Source: an uncultured Planctomycetaceae bacterium (GTDB lineage: Bacteria > Planctomycetota > Planctomycetia > Pirellulales > Thermoguttaceae). From it: 45,707 bases of DNA. The notes below the pieces were generated by a model. The model was not told the DNA's origin. It did not search any database and saw only the letters and a list, made by a program, of their open reading frames with translations. How positions within the stretch are numbered: the stretch's first letter is position 1; the number at the start of each line of letters is the position of its first letter. Where the stretch lies: the NCBI GenBank assembly GCA_947307005.1, contig CAMZHY010000001.1:1-45707 (forward strand), written 5' to 3'. Below, one piece after another: positions 24,291-31,565 of this stretch. The translations under genes and the position numbers were made by a program.

Positions 24291-24584
24291 ATGCAAGCGC
24301 TGGGTATTCTGGAAGGAAAAGGGTTCGTTACCCTGTTCGAAGCTGTCGACGCTATGATGAAGGCGGCGAACGTTCAGTTCCTCGGCTGGGACAAGCCGGG
24401 TAGCGGAATCGTGACCGTTTACGTTACGGGCGACGTCGCGGCTGTTAAGGCCGCCACCGACGCCGGGGTTGCGGCGGCTTCTCGTATTGGCGAAATCAGC
24501 GGCGTTCAGGTTATTCCGCGTCCGAATAACGACGTTGAGAAGGTTCTGCCGCAGATCAAGAAAGCGGCGGCTGCGAGCAAGTGA
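24291..24584 (+). CDS. BMC-H hexameric shell protein 1
   Basis: A 97-residue single BMC domain (Pfam BMC, PduA/CsoS1 type) forming flat hexamers that tile the facets of the shell. It starts QALGILEGKGFVTLFEAVDAM, has the central pore loop KPGSG (35-39), and continues with GDVAAVKAATDAG and VIPRPNNDVEKVLP. The pore loop resembles the Gly-Ser pores of PduA-like hexamers that pass small polar metabolites. The ATG at 24291 is chosen because GGGAG lies 8 nt upstream; a TTG 39 bp earlier has no ribosome site. It is followed within about 100 bp by a second, clearly different hexamer gene. Confidence 0.96.
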   Translation: MQALGILEGKGFVTLFEAVDAMMKAANVQFLGWDKPGSGIVTVYVTGDVAAVKAATDAGVAAASRIGEISGVQVIPRPNNDVEKVLPQIKKAAAASK

Positions 24585-24687
24585 GATTCTGAAAACGAAT
24601 CTCGATGTTCGTTAAGGAACGGCGACGCGTTGGTCGACCGTTGAGCGAATAAAGAAATAACGAAAGCGCTATATTGAGGATATAAAG

Positions 24688-24957
24688 ATGAACGACGCTA
24701 TTGGATTGATTGAAACGAAAGGCGTTCTTGCTCTGGTTAGCGCGTCCGACGCAATGGCTAAGGCTGCGGACGTGGAGATTGTTAAACGTATTCAGATCGG
24801 CGGCGGTTTTATGACGACGATCGTTCGCGGCGACGTTGGCAGCGTTCGCGCTGCGGTCGACGCTGGCGCCGCAGCCGCCGAGGCGTGCGGCGAGCTCAAA
24901 GCGGCGCACGTGATTCCTCGTCCGTCCGCCGGTTTGATCGAAGCGTTTACCGCTTGA
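24688..24957 (+). CDS. BMC-H hexameric shell protein 2
   Basis: An 89-residue single BMC domain with MNDAIGLIETKGVLALVSAS, GDVGSVRAAVDAG and the ending HVIPRPSAGLIEAF. The pore loop is QIGGG (38-40 all Gly) and not KPGSG as in the neighbour, so the two hexamers probably have pores of different selectivity and form mixed facets. GAGGA precedes the ATG. Two BMC-H genes beside pduL is the usual arrangement in PVM-type loci. The similar length but strongly different sequence argues for an old duplication. Confidence 0.95.
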   Translation: MNDAIGLIETKGVLALVSASDAMAKAADVEIVKRIQIGGGFMTTIVRGDVGSVRAAVDAGAAAAEACGELKAAHVIPRPSAGLIEAFTA

Positions 24958-25066
24958 AATTCCGACAGAAGGTTCGCTTAAGAGCGTTTTTTCTTCGATA
25001 TTTCAAACACGCGTTGACGTCGTCGACAGCGACGGCGTCGGCGCTGTTGGCGGAGCGCCGAGTAAA

Positions 25067-26254
25067 ATGAAAATTCTGGTTGCAAATTTAGGTTCGACGA
25101 GCTTTAAGTATAGTCTTTACGACATGGACGACGAACGTCTCATGGCGAAAGGACGAGTCGAACGTATTGGCGAAGAGTCGAGTCCGTGTCAAATCGTTAT
25201 CGGCGATTATAAGAAGGAAGAGAACGTTTCCGCGCCCGATCATGGCGTCGCCGTGCGAGAATGTCTCCGTCAGTTGACCGACTCGGAGAACGGCTGTCTC
25301 AAGGACGCCTCCGAAATTGCCGGCATTGGCTTTAAAGCCGTGTTCGCAAACGGATATTCGGGGGTTCAACCTGTAACGGACGAGCTTCTCGCGGCGATGG
25401 AAGAATTTAACGCCGTTTTGCCGGCGCATAATCCTCCCTATGTTCGCGCGATGCGAATGCTTCGCAAGGCTCTCCCTGAGATTCCGCTTGTCGCCGCCTT
25501 TGAGACGGGATTTCACGAAAACATTCCCAATCGCAACCGTTACTACGGCGTTCCCTTCGAATGGGCGGAAAAGTACGGCGTTCGACGGTACGGGTTTCAC
25601 GGAGCGAGCCATCGCTATATTGCGACGCGTTGTCGTGAACTTTTCGGCGTCGATCGACGTATTGTGAGCTGTCACCTCGGCGGTTCGAGTTCCGTTTGCG
25701 CGATCGCCGACGGCATGAGCCGCGCGTCGAGCATGGGCGGCAGTCCTCAGACGGGCCTAATGAACAACAATCGTTGCGGCGATTTTGACCCGTTCTGGTG
25801 CAACTATCTTATCAAGAAGCTCAATATTTCGTTTGACGAGCTTCTCTCGATTCTTGCGACCAAGAGCGGTTTGCTCGGCGTTAGCGGCGTCAGCGGCGAC
25901 GTTCGAGATATTGCCGAGGCGCGCGACGCGGGTAATGAACGCGCTAAACTAGCGCTTGAGGTTCTTGTCGGCGACGTTCGACGCTATATCGGCGCGTCGC
26001 TTATGGAACTTGGCGGCGCGGATATGATTTCCTTCACCGGCGGAATCGGCGAATTTCGCGACGACGTTCGAGAGAAGGTTCTCGAAGGACTCGACGAACT
26101 CGGGATTACGTTGGATAAGGAAGCAAACTCAAAAACGTTTGGCGTGGAAGCGAAAATTAGCGCTCCCAGCAGTCGCATAGAAGTTTGGGTCGTGCCAACG
26201 AACGAGGAAATCATCGTCGGTCGTCAGACGAAAGCGTTGCTGGAAAAACGTTAA
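25067..26254 (+). CDS. ackA: acetate kinase family protein, divergent, microcompartment-linked
   Basis: 395 residues in the ASKHA fold. Family motifs are present but altered: ANLGSTSFKYSL at the N-terminus, YGFHGASHRY, SCHLGGSSSVCAIADG where acetate kinases have HLGNG(A/S)S, SMGGSPQTGLMNNNRCGDFDP where most have TPLEGLMMGTRSGD, and SFTGGIGEFRDDVRE. The enzyme should turn the acyl-phosphate made by PduL into carboxylate and ATP. The key Arg, Asp and His positions appear kept. There is no obvious encapsulation peptide at either end, so it may act outside the shell or bind it in another way. Altered substrate loops fit a longer acyl chain such as lactyl or propionyl phosphate, but that is inference. 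Its ribosome site is weak. Confidence 0.9.
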   Translation: MKILVANLGSTSFKYSLYDMDDERLMAKGRVERIGEESSPCQIVIGDYKKEENVSAPDHGVAVRECLRQLTDSENGCLKDASEIAGIGFKAVFANGYSGVQPVTDELLAAMEEFNAVLPAHNPPYVRAMRMLRKALPEIPLVAAFETGFHENIPNRNRYYGVPFEWAEKYGVRRYGFHGASHRYIATRCRELFGVDRRIVSCHLGGSSSVCAIADGMSRASSMGGSPQTGLMNNNRCGDFDPFWCNYLIKKLNISFDELLSILATKSGLLGVSGVSGDVRDIAEARDAGNERAKLALEVLVGDVRRYIGASLMELGGADMISFTGGIGEFRDDVREKVLEGLDELGITLDKEANSKTFGVEAKISAPSSRIEVWVVPTNEEIIVGRQTKALLEKR

Positions 26255-26302
26255 AGCACGTTCTTCTTCGCGCGGCGTCAGACTCTTCTAGAAGGCTAAA
26301 GA

Positions 26303-26608
26303 ATGTTTATCGCGAAAATCGTCGGGTCGTTGGTTTCGACGCAGAAGACGGGTTCGATGGTTGGATCGAAGCTCATGATGATCGAGCCTTACGTCGTCGA
26401 TCCTCAAACGCGCGATCGTTTTAAGACGACGAGCCGTTCCTTAGTCGCGGTCGATATAGTCGGCGCCGGCGAGGGCGATTTTGTGCTCGTTGTTCAGGGT
26501 TCTAGCGCGCGTATGACGCCGGAAACAAAGTCTCTTCCAGTGGACTGCACGATTATTGGCGTCATCGACACGGTGACGCTTGATCGGCGGAACGTTCCTC
26601 TTGAATAG
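26303..26608 (+). CDS. BMC-P pentameric vertex protein 1 (EutN/CcmL family)
   Basis: A 101-residue EutN/CcmL domain (Pfam EutN_CcmL) that forms the pentamers capping the vertices of the icosahedral shell. Visible family features are MFIAKIVGSLVSTQK, SMVGSKLMMIEPY, VAVDIVGAGEGDFVLVVQGSSAR and CTIIGVIDTV. GAAGG sits upstream of the ATG at 26303. It lies 48 bp after acetate kinase and 152 bp before the aldehyde dehydrogenase. It is the first of three pentamer genes in the locus; PVM-type loci usually have three. Confidence 0.95.
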   Translation: MFIAKIVGSLVSTQKTGSMVGSKLMMIEPYVVDPQTRDRFKTTSRSLVAVDIVGAGEGDFVLVVQGSSARMTPETKSLPVDCTIIGVIDTVTLDRRNVPLE

Positions 26609-26760
26609 ACGAGCGGTTTGCGTCTGGCGGACGATCTTTATAAAGAATACTAGCGGAAGAAATGGCGTCTCGGCGTTCAAATAGGTTGCGACGGCGGTTG
26701 GTCGTTGACAAAGACGAGCTTCGAGGATCGCGTTCCTTCTTTCACAGGAGTGAGAATAAA

Positions 26761-28218
26761 ATGGCGGAAGTTAGCGAAGCGCTAGTACGAAGCGTGCTTC
26801 AGGAAGTTATGTCTCGACTTGGCGGATCCGCGTCTGCGACAAGCGCGCTTGGCGGCGGGGTCGCGCCCAAGAGCTATGCCGGTCGATATGGGGTTTTTGA
26901 CGATCCGAACGAAGCAATCGAGGCCGCGAACGAGGCGTACGATCAACTTTCTCGCTGCAAAATCGCCGACCGAAAGAAGATGATCGACGTCATCCGACGC
27001 ATTTGTATTGAACAGAGCGTCGAGCTTGGAACGAAAGAACTGGAAGAAACGAAGATCGGTCGTCTTGAGCATAAGATCGACAAGCTTTTAAACGTCGGTT
27101 ACAACGCGCAAGGCGTCGAGGCGTTGAGTTCGGAAGTTTTTAGCGGCGACTATGGACTGACGGTTATCGAGCACGCGCCCTTTGGCGTGATTGGCGCGAT
27201 TACGCCGAGCACCCACTCTCTTCCGACGATCGCAAACAACTCGATCAACATGATCGCGGCCGGCAACACGGTTGTTTTCAATCCTCACCCGCACGCCTGT
27301 AAAATCGCCGCCGAGGGCGTCAAGCGTTTTAACCAAGCGATTTACGCGGAGTTTGGAATTGACAACTTGATGTGCGTCATTCCTCAGCCGACTCTCGAAA
27401 GCGCGGACGTTATCTTTAAGCATCCCAAGATCAATCTCTTGGTGGTGACCGGCGGCGAAGGCGTCGTTAAAGCCGCGATGGCGCAGTCGAAACGCGCGAT
27501 CGTCGCGGGACCGGGCAACCCGCCGGTCGTCGTCGACGAGTCCGCCGATTTGGACCGCGCGGCGAAGTCGATTATTCTCGGCGGCGCGTATGACAACAAC
27601 CTGCTCTGCCTTGCCGAAAAAGAAGTGTTTGTCGTCGAATCCGTCTTTGACAAGATGATGGACGCGATGGAACGCGCGGGCGCGATTCGTTTGAACGCCG
27701 CGGAGACCGCCGCGATGACTCAGCGCGGGATCGTTCAGGTGGGCGAAGGCGACAAACGCCATGCGGCGCCGAGTCGCGAATTCCTCGGAAAAGACGCCGC
27801 CGTCCTCGCGGCGGGAATTGGCAAGAGCGTTCCGAAAGACGTCGAGATGCTTTACGGCGAGACGGACTACGAAAACCCGTTCGTGCCCGTCGAGCAGATG
27901 ATGCCGTTCCTTCCGTTTGTTCGTTGCCGCAACGTCGACGAAGCGATTCAACGCGCTTACGAGATGGAACACGGCTTCCATCATACGGCGATTATTCACT
28001 CAAATAACGTCGTTAATATGACCAAGATGGGCAAGTTGCTCAATACGACGATATTTGTGAAGAACGGTCCGAGCACGGCTGGAAACGGCGGCGGCGGTGA
28101 AGGGTACGGATCTTATTCGATTGCGGGTCCGACTGGAGAAGGCATAACGCGCCCGTTGACCTTTACGCGCAGTCGTCGTTGCGCGATGGTCGACAGTCTC
28201 CATATTCTTGGTCGATAA
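26761..28218 (+). CDS. CoA-acylating aldehyde dehydrogenase (PduP/EutE-like), signature enzyme of the microcompartment
   Basis: 485 residues that oxidise an aldehyde with NAD+ and CoA to acyl-CoA inside the shell. The N-terminus AEVSEALVRSVLQEVMSRL is an amphipathic encapsulation helix, followed by a Gly/Ala/Ser linker (about 21-37) and then the ALDH fold. FNPHPHACKIA matches the CoA-acylating subfamily, and C283 in DNNLLCLAEKEVFV is the catalytic thiol. The start at 26761 is preceded by AGGAG; the upstream ATG at 26662 would add a 33-residue Arg-rich leader ahead of the targeting helix and is unlikely. In PVM compartments the proposed substrate is lactaldehyde made by the aldolase of the same locus. 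Confidence 0.94.
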   Translation: MAEVSEALVRSVLQEVMSRLGGSASATSALGGGVAPKSYAGRYGVFDDPNEAIEAANEAYDQLSRCKIADRKKMIDVIRRICIEQSVELGTKELEETKIGRLEHKIDKLLNVGYNAQGVEALSSEVFSGDYGLTVIEHAPFGVIGAITPSTHSLPTIANNSINMIAAGNTVVFNPHPHACKIAAEGVKRFNQAIYAEFGIDNLMCVIPQPTLESADVIFKHPKINLLVVTGGEGVVKAAMAQSKRAIVAGPGNPPVVVDESADLDRAAKSIILGGAYDNNLLCLAEKEVFVVESVFDKMMDAMERAGAIRLNAAETAAMTQRGIVQVGEGDKRHAAPSREFLGKDAAVLAAGIGKSVPKDVEMLYGETDYENPFVPVEQMMPFLPFVRCRNVDEAIQRAYEMEHGFHHTAIIHSNNVVNMTKMGKLLNTTIFVKNGPSTAGNGGGGEGYGSYSIAGPTGEGITRPLTFTRSRRCAMVDSLHILGR

Positions 28219-28256
28219 AACTGTTGAAATTGCGTTTGTAGCGACGCGATGAAATA

Positions 28257-28287
28257 TCCGGCGCGCGATTTTGCGTCTCGCGCCGGA
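28257..28287 (+). other. hairpin between aldehyde dehydrogenase and distal genes
   Basis: Perfect 9-bp stem, TCCGGCGCG (28257-28265) with CGCGCCGGA (28279-28287), followed by CGTTTTGAAG. The weak T-run makes it more likely an attenuator or mRNA-stability element than a full terminator. Confidence 0.5.
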
Positions 28288-28343
28288 CGTTTTGAAGTTG
28301 GGAACAGTTTCTTTGTGGTTTTGACAACAACACAATCAAGACG

Positions 28344-28883
28344 ATGAACATCGGCAATTTTGAATGGGAAGTGTTCCGCCACTCGATTCACACCTTTAAC
28401 TGGTGGGAAGCGGGGATGGCGAGCTTCTTTATCATTGCCGGACTTGTTTCCATTAAATGGACGAAAAAGACGGGGTCGGTTGACGGGAAGAGCGTTAACG
28501 CTCTTTTTTGCCTTCTTCTTGGCTCGATAATGGGGTTGGCGTTTAAGCTTTTCGCGTACCTCGACGTGACGGTTCTTTTGCACGCGGCCCTTGTCGTCGT
28601 CTTTTTCCTCGATTTTAAGAAAACTAGAGATATTCGAAATCGACTCCTTAAAGCGGAAGACGCGCTCAACATAAAAAAGCGGCGCGATTCTCTTATAGGA
28701 GGCGTTAAGTCGACCGGTCGCGCTGACGCTTCAAGAGAGCATAGAGAGCATTCTCATTCGCATTCTCATCATTCGCATCATCATCATGAACGCGGACGCT
28801 CTCATTCGTCCGATCATGATTCGGACGCGTCGGCGAAGGAGCCAAAGAATCCTATCCACGACGATCCTTTGACGGACGAATAA
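28344..28883 (+). CDS. small membrane protein with His-rich tail, in the microcompartment operon
   Basis: A 179-residue protein I do not recognise. Three hydrophobic helices (about 23-40, 50-69 and 73-91) are followed by a charged helix (about 92-120). The hydrophilic tail has a dense His cluster (133-158) containing SHSHSHHSHHHH, about twelve His in 26 residues, and an acidic end. The tail resembles metal-binding arms of zinc or nickel transporters and chaperones. It sits inside the locus, 17 bp before a pentamer gene and after the aldehyde dehydrogenase. It could supply or buffer zinc or another metal for PduL and the class II aldolase, both metal enzymes, or tether compartments to the membrane. 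Both ideas are inference. No ribosome site stands out. Confidence 0.75.
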   Translation: MNIGNFEWEVFRHSIHTFNWWEAGMASFFIIAGLVSIKWTKKTGSVDGKSVNALFCLLLGSIMGLAFKLFAYLDVTVLLHAALVVVFFLDFKKTRDIRNRLLKAEDALNIKKRRDSLIGGVKSTGRADASREHREHSHSHSHHSHHHHERGRSHSSDHDSDASAKEPKNPIHDDPLTDE

Positions 28884-28900
28884 AAGACGAAAAGACGGCG

Positions 28901-29185
28901 ATGAATCGCGCCCGTATTATTGGTTACGCGACCTCCGTGGTTAAACACGAGTCGCTTGTTGGACAGAAGATGTTAATCGCTCAGCCCGTAACGACCGACG
29001 GCAAGCCTGAAGGCGATCCTTCGATCGTTTACGATAAACTTGGCGCGGGCGTCGGCGATCTCGTCCTGATAACGAGCGACGGTTCCTTTACGCGAACTGA
29101 GATTATTGGGACGAAACTAACGCCCGCGCGTTGGGCGATTGTGGGAATTATCGATTCGGTTAAGAAATCGGACGCGGAAGAATGA
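28901..29185 (+). CDS. BMC-P pentameric vertex protein 2 (EutN/CcmL family)
   Basis: A 94-residue EutN/CcmL protein with MNRARIIGYATSVVKHE, SLVGQKMLIAQPV, LGAGVGDLVLITSDGSF and WAIVGIIDSVKK. It forms shell-vertex pentamers. Its stop overlaps the start of the RpiB-like gene by four bases (ATGA), so the two are translationally coupled. It differs enough from the other two pentamers that each may have its own place at the vertices. Confidence 0.95.
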   Translation: MNRARIIGYATSVVKHESLVGQKMLIAQPVTTDGKPEGDPSIVYDKLGAGVGDLVLITSDGSFTRTEIIGTKLTPARWAIVGIIDSVKKSDAEE

Positions 29186-30009
29186 ACGGATTGGATTGGG
29201 ACCTGGACGCTTTGGTCGGCGCGATCATGTCCGATCTCCGGGGACGTTCTCCCGTCGCGTCCGCCGAAAACGTTAGCGAGACGCTGTCTCGCGATTTTGC
29301 GGACGCTCGACGGTCGTTGAGCCAGCCGACGAAAGAACCGACCGTTTTTGACGTCGACGAGCGCGTCGTTGTTCGTGAGACCGTCGTCAAACTCGCGTCG
29401 ACGACTAAGTTGAAGGTTTGGCGTCTTCGCGGCGACGTTGTGGCGACCCCCGCCGCTTACGACGAGCTCGCCAGTCGAGGAATCAGCGTTATTCGCGCAG
29501 GTCGCAGCGACGTGAAATCGCCGACGCCCTCCCCTTCCCCGGCGCGCGCGACCCTTTCCGCGTCAAACGCCGCGGATCGGGAATCCGCGAAAGCGTTTAA
29601 GACGGACCAAGAGACTTCGAAATCCGCCTCGCGAGCGCAGGTCCTTTTGGCGACTTGTTTGCCGGAAAATGAACGCGCCCCTCAGGGAATTGTCGAATAC
29701 TTAAAACGCAACGCGGAATTCGTCGAAGAGCGCCTTGACTGCATGAAGAAGACGACGGAATTGGTCGCCGACTCTCTTGCGGCGAACGACGCGCTGAAAG
29801 TCGTTATTGCGACGCGCGACGGAGCGGTCGGGTGCGTTTGGGCAAATCGCAAAAAAGGCGTTCGCGCCGTCGTCGCCGTGACGGTCGAACAGGCGAAGCG
29901 CGACCTTGCGGCGACGAACGCCAATACGCTGATTTTGGATCCTCGCGACGTTGGACCTTATCAGGCGCGTCAGATTGTCGACTTCTTCACGCGAATGGGA
30001 CGAAGGTGA
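29182..30009 (+). CDS. RpiB-like protein with encapsulation-type N-terminus, altered active site
   Basis: A 275-residue protein of unproven function. Residues 4-20 (LDWDLDALVGAIMSDLR) form an amphipathic helix like a microcompartment targeting peptide. Residues about 75-106 carry GDVVATPAAYDELASRGISVIR, a module also found in other microcompartment-linked proteins, followed by a Ser/Pro/Ala linker (about 107-155). Residues about 160-275 match the LacA/RpiB sugar-phosphate isomerase fold: WANRKKGVRAVVAVT, TNANTLILDPRDVGPYQARQIVDFF. By eye, the catalytic Cys and Thr of the usual CGTGIG loop are replaced by Thr and Asp in ATRDGAVG. It may be a non-catalytic core-organising protein or an isomerase with a different mechanism. 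Coupled by ATGA overlap to the preceding pentamer gene, and followed 4 bp later by the third pentamer. Confidence 0.75.
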   Translation: MNGLDWDLDALVGAIMSDLRGRSPVASAENVSETLSRDFADARRSLSQPTKEPTVFDVDERVVVRETVVKLASTTKLKVWRLRGDVVATPAAYDELASRGISVIRAGRSDVKSPTPSPSPARATLSASNAADRESAKAFKTDQETSKSASRAQVLLATCLPENERAPQGIVEYLKRNAEFVEERLDCMKKTTELVADSLAANDALKVVIATRDGAVGCVWANRKKGVRAVVAVTVEQAKRDLAATNANTLILDPRDVGPYQARQIVDFFTRMGRR

Positions 30010-30013
30010 GACA

Positions 30014-30445
30014 ATGCGCATAGGTCAAGTCATCGGCAAGGTTGTGCTTAACCGCGTTCATCCGTCCATGATTGGAGCGCAGTTTAAGATAGTCGCACCG
30101 CTGACGTTTAACGATCTGGCGGAGCCCGATCCGCTTGAGTCCGCCCGGAGCGTCGGCGACGACGAGAACGAGCGCGGACTTGATCACGCCGCGCAGGTGG
30201 CGGCGGCGACGAATCGTCTCGCGAATCAGACGATTCCTCGACAGCGTGGAAACGAAATCGTCGTTTACGACGATTGTTCGGCCGCGATTGGAGAATGGCT
30301 CGCGTTTAGCGAAGGCGCCGAGGCGGCCGCCGCGTTTGGCGTGGAAAATCCTCATCCGGTCGACGCGTTTGGCGGCGCGATCATCGACAACGTCGAGATT
30401 GACGCCCAAGTCGTCGCGGAACTTGCGGCGATGAAGAATAAGTAA
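30014..30445 (+). CDS. BMC-P pentameric vertex protein 3 (EutN/CcmL family, with insertion)
   Basis: A 143-residue EutN/CcmL protein. Start and end follow the family (MRIGQVIGKVVLNRVHPSMIGAQFKIVAPL and AFGGAIIDNVEI), with the strand NEIVVYDDCSAAIGEWLAFSEG in between. It carries an extra charged segment of about 40 residues (about 40-80) not present in the other two. The ATG at 30014 lies 4 bp after the RpiB-like stop and is preceded by AAGG, so translation is tightly coupled. The insertion would project from one face of the pentamer and could bind cargo or a neighbouring protein; this is inferred. Confidence 0.93.
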   Translation: MRIGQVIGKVVLNRVHPSMIGAQFKIVAPLTFNDLAEPDPLESARSVGDDENERGLDHAAQVAAATNRLANQTIPRQRGNEIVVYDDCSAAIGEWLAFSEGAEAAAAFGVENPHPVDAFGGAIIDNVEIDAQVVAELAAMKNK

Positions 30446-30456
30446 GATAGCGCCGT

Positions 30457-30482
30457 CTTTTTCGTTCCTGAGAACGAAAAAG
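30457..30482 (+). other. perfect hairpin before the aldolase gene
   Basis: 11-bp stem, CTTTTTCGTTC (30457-30467) with GAACGAAAAAG (30472-30482), around a CTGA loop, starting 11 bp after the third pentamer stop. No T-run follows it, so it is not a classical terminator. An mRNA stabiliser or processing site is possible. Confidence 0.5.
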
Positions 30483-30627
30483 AAAAGACTATAGAAAACG
30501 GACGTTTTGGACGTGTTCATAGTAGAGCGGCGTTTCCAAGATAAATAGAGCGTTTTGATAATCAACGAGACGCGGCTGCGGCGACGCGGCGAACGTCGTG
30601 AAGTTATAAAAGCAAAAGGAACGGCAT

Positions 30628-31515
30628 ATGCTCAATTTGCACCAAGTTAAGGACGAAATCTGCGACATTGGTCGTAGATTGTACAATCGGGGGTTTGCGG
30701 CGGCGAACGACGGCAATATCAGCTATCGTATCGACGAAAATCGCGTCGTCTGCACCCCGACGCAAATCTGCAAGGGATTTATGAAGCCCGAGGATCTTTG
30801 CATCGTCGACATGGAGGGAAATCAGATCGCCGGCACGCGTAAGCGCACGAGCGAAATCTTCCTCCACCTGACGATCATGAAGGAACGCCCCGAAGTTCGT
30901 TCCGTCCTCCATTGCCATCCGCCTTATCCTACCGCCTTCGGGATTGCGAAGGAAGCGATTCCTCAGTGCGTCCTTCCCGAAGTCGATATCTATATGGGCG
31001 ACGTTCCGATTGCGAAGTACGCGATTCCGGGCGGTCAGGAGTTTGCCGACACCGTTTTGCCGTATATTCATAAGTCCGACATCATCGTCCTTGCCAATCA
31101 CGGCACCGTCAGCTTGGGTCCGACCGTCGAAAAAGCGTACTGGCTGACCGAAATTCTCGACGCGTATTGCCGTATCCTTATGATCTCTCACGATCTTGGC
31201 AAAACAAGCTACTTCACGAAAGACGAAGCGGAAGCGCTCCTTCAGCTCAAGACGAAGTGGGGTATCAAGGATCCGCGCCTTCAGGCGGAAAATTGCGAGC
31301 TTTGCGCGAACGATATGTTCCGCGACAGCTGGAAGGAAACGGGCGTCGGTCACCGCGCGTTCAATCCCCCGACGTTCCGTCGCGGCGACGAGCCTTGCGG
31401 TTGCGCCTCTAATCCGATCCTGAACAACAACGTCGAAGTCGGCAAGGACCCCGAAACGGAAGCGCTTGTCAAAGCGATCGCCGATCGCGTTATTGAGATG
31501 ATCAATAAGAAGTGA
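30628..31515 (+). CDS. class II sugar-phosphate aldolase (L-fuculose/L-rhamnulose-1-phosphate type), microcompartment-targeted
   Basis: 295 residues. The N-terminal about 215 form the zinc-dependent class II aldolase/adducin fold, with SEIFLHL (E76), HCHPP (H95, H97) and ANHGT (H158) providing the catalytic acid and zinc ligands. It splits a deoxyketose-1-phosphate into dihydroxyacetone phosphate and lactaldehyde, the substrate of the aldehyde dehydrogenase in this locus. Residues about 220-275 add a Cys-rich linker (CELCAND, CGCAS). Residues 276-295 (TEALVKAIADRVIEMINKK) are an amphipathic helix of encapsulation type at the C-terminus. AAAAGGA precedes the ATG. It stands about 180 bp after the rest of the locus and is followed by a strong terminator. 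Fuculose versus rhamnulose cannot be decided by eye. Confidence 0.92.
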   Translation: MLNLHQVKDEICDIGRRLYNRGFAAANDGNISYRIDENRVVCTPTQICKGFMKPEDLCIVDMEGNQIAGTRKRTSEIFLHLTIMKERPEVRSVLHCHPPYPTAFGIAKEAIPQCVLPEVDIYMGDVPIAKYAIPGGQEFADTVLPYIHKSDIIVLANHGTVSLGPTVEKAYWLTEILDAYCRILMISHDLGKTSYFTKDEAEALLQLKTKWGIKDPRLQAENCELCANDMFRDSWKETGVGHRAFNPPTFRRGDEPCGCASNPILNNNVEVGKDPETEALVKAIADRVIEMINKK

Positions 31516-31565
31516 GGCGCTTTCCTCGCGGTTTTTGCCGCATAAGGTAAGAATTTAGTCGTATG

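Noticed and set aside
26662..26760. Longer N-terminus of the aldehyde dehydrogenase from an upstream ATG
   Set aside because: The extra 33 residues are Arg-rich and non-conserved in character, would bury the targeting helix, and the ATG at 26761 has a better AGGAG site.
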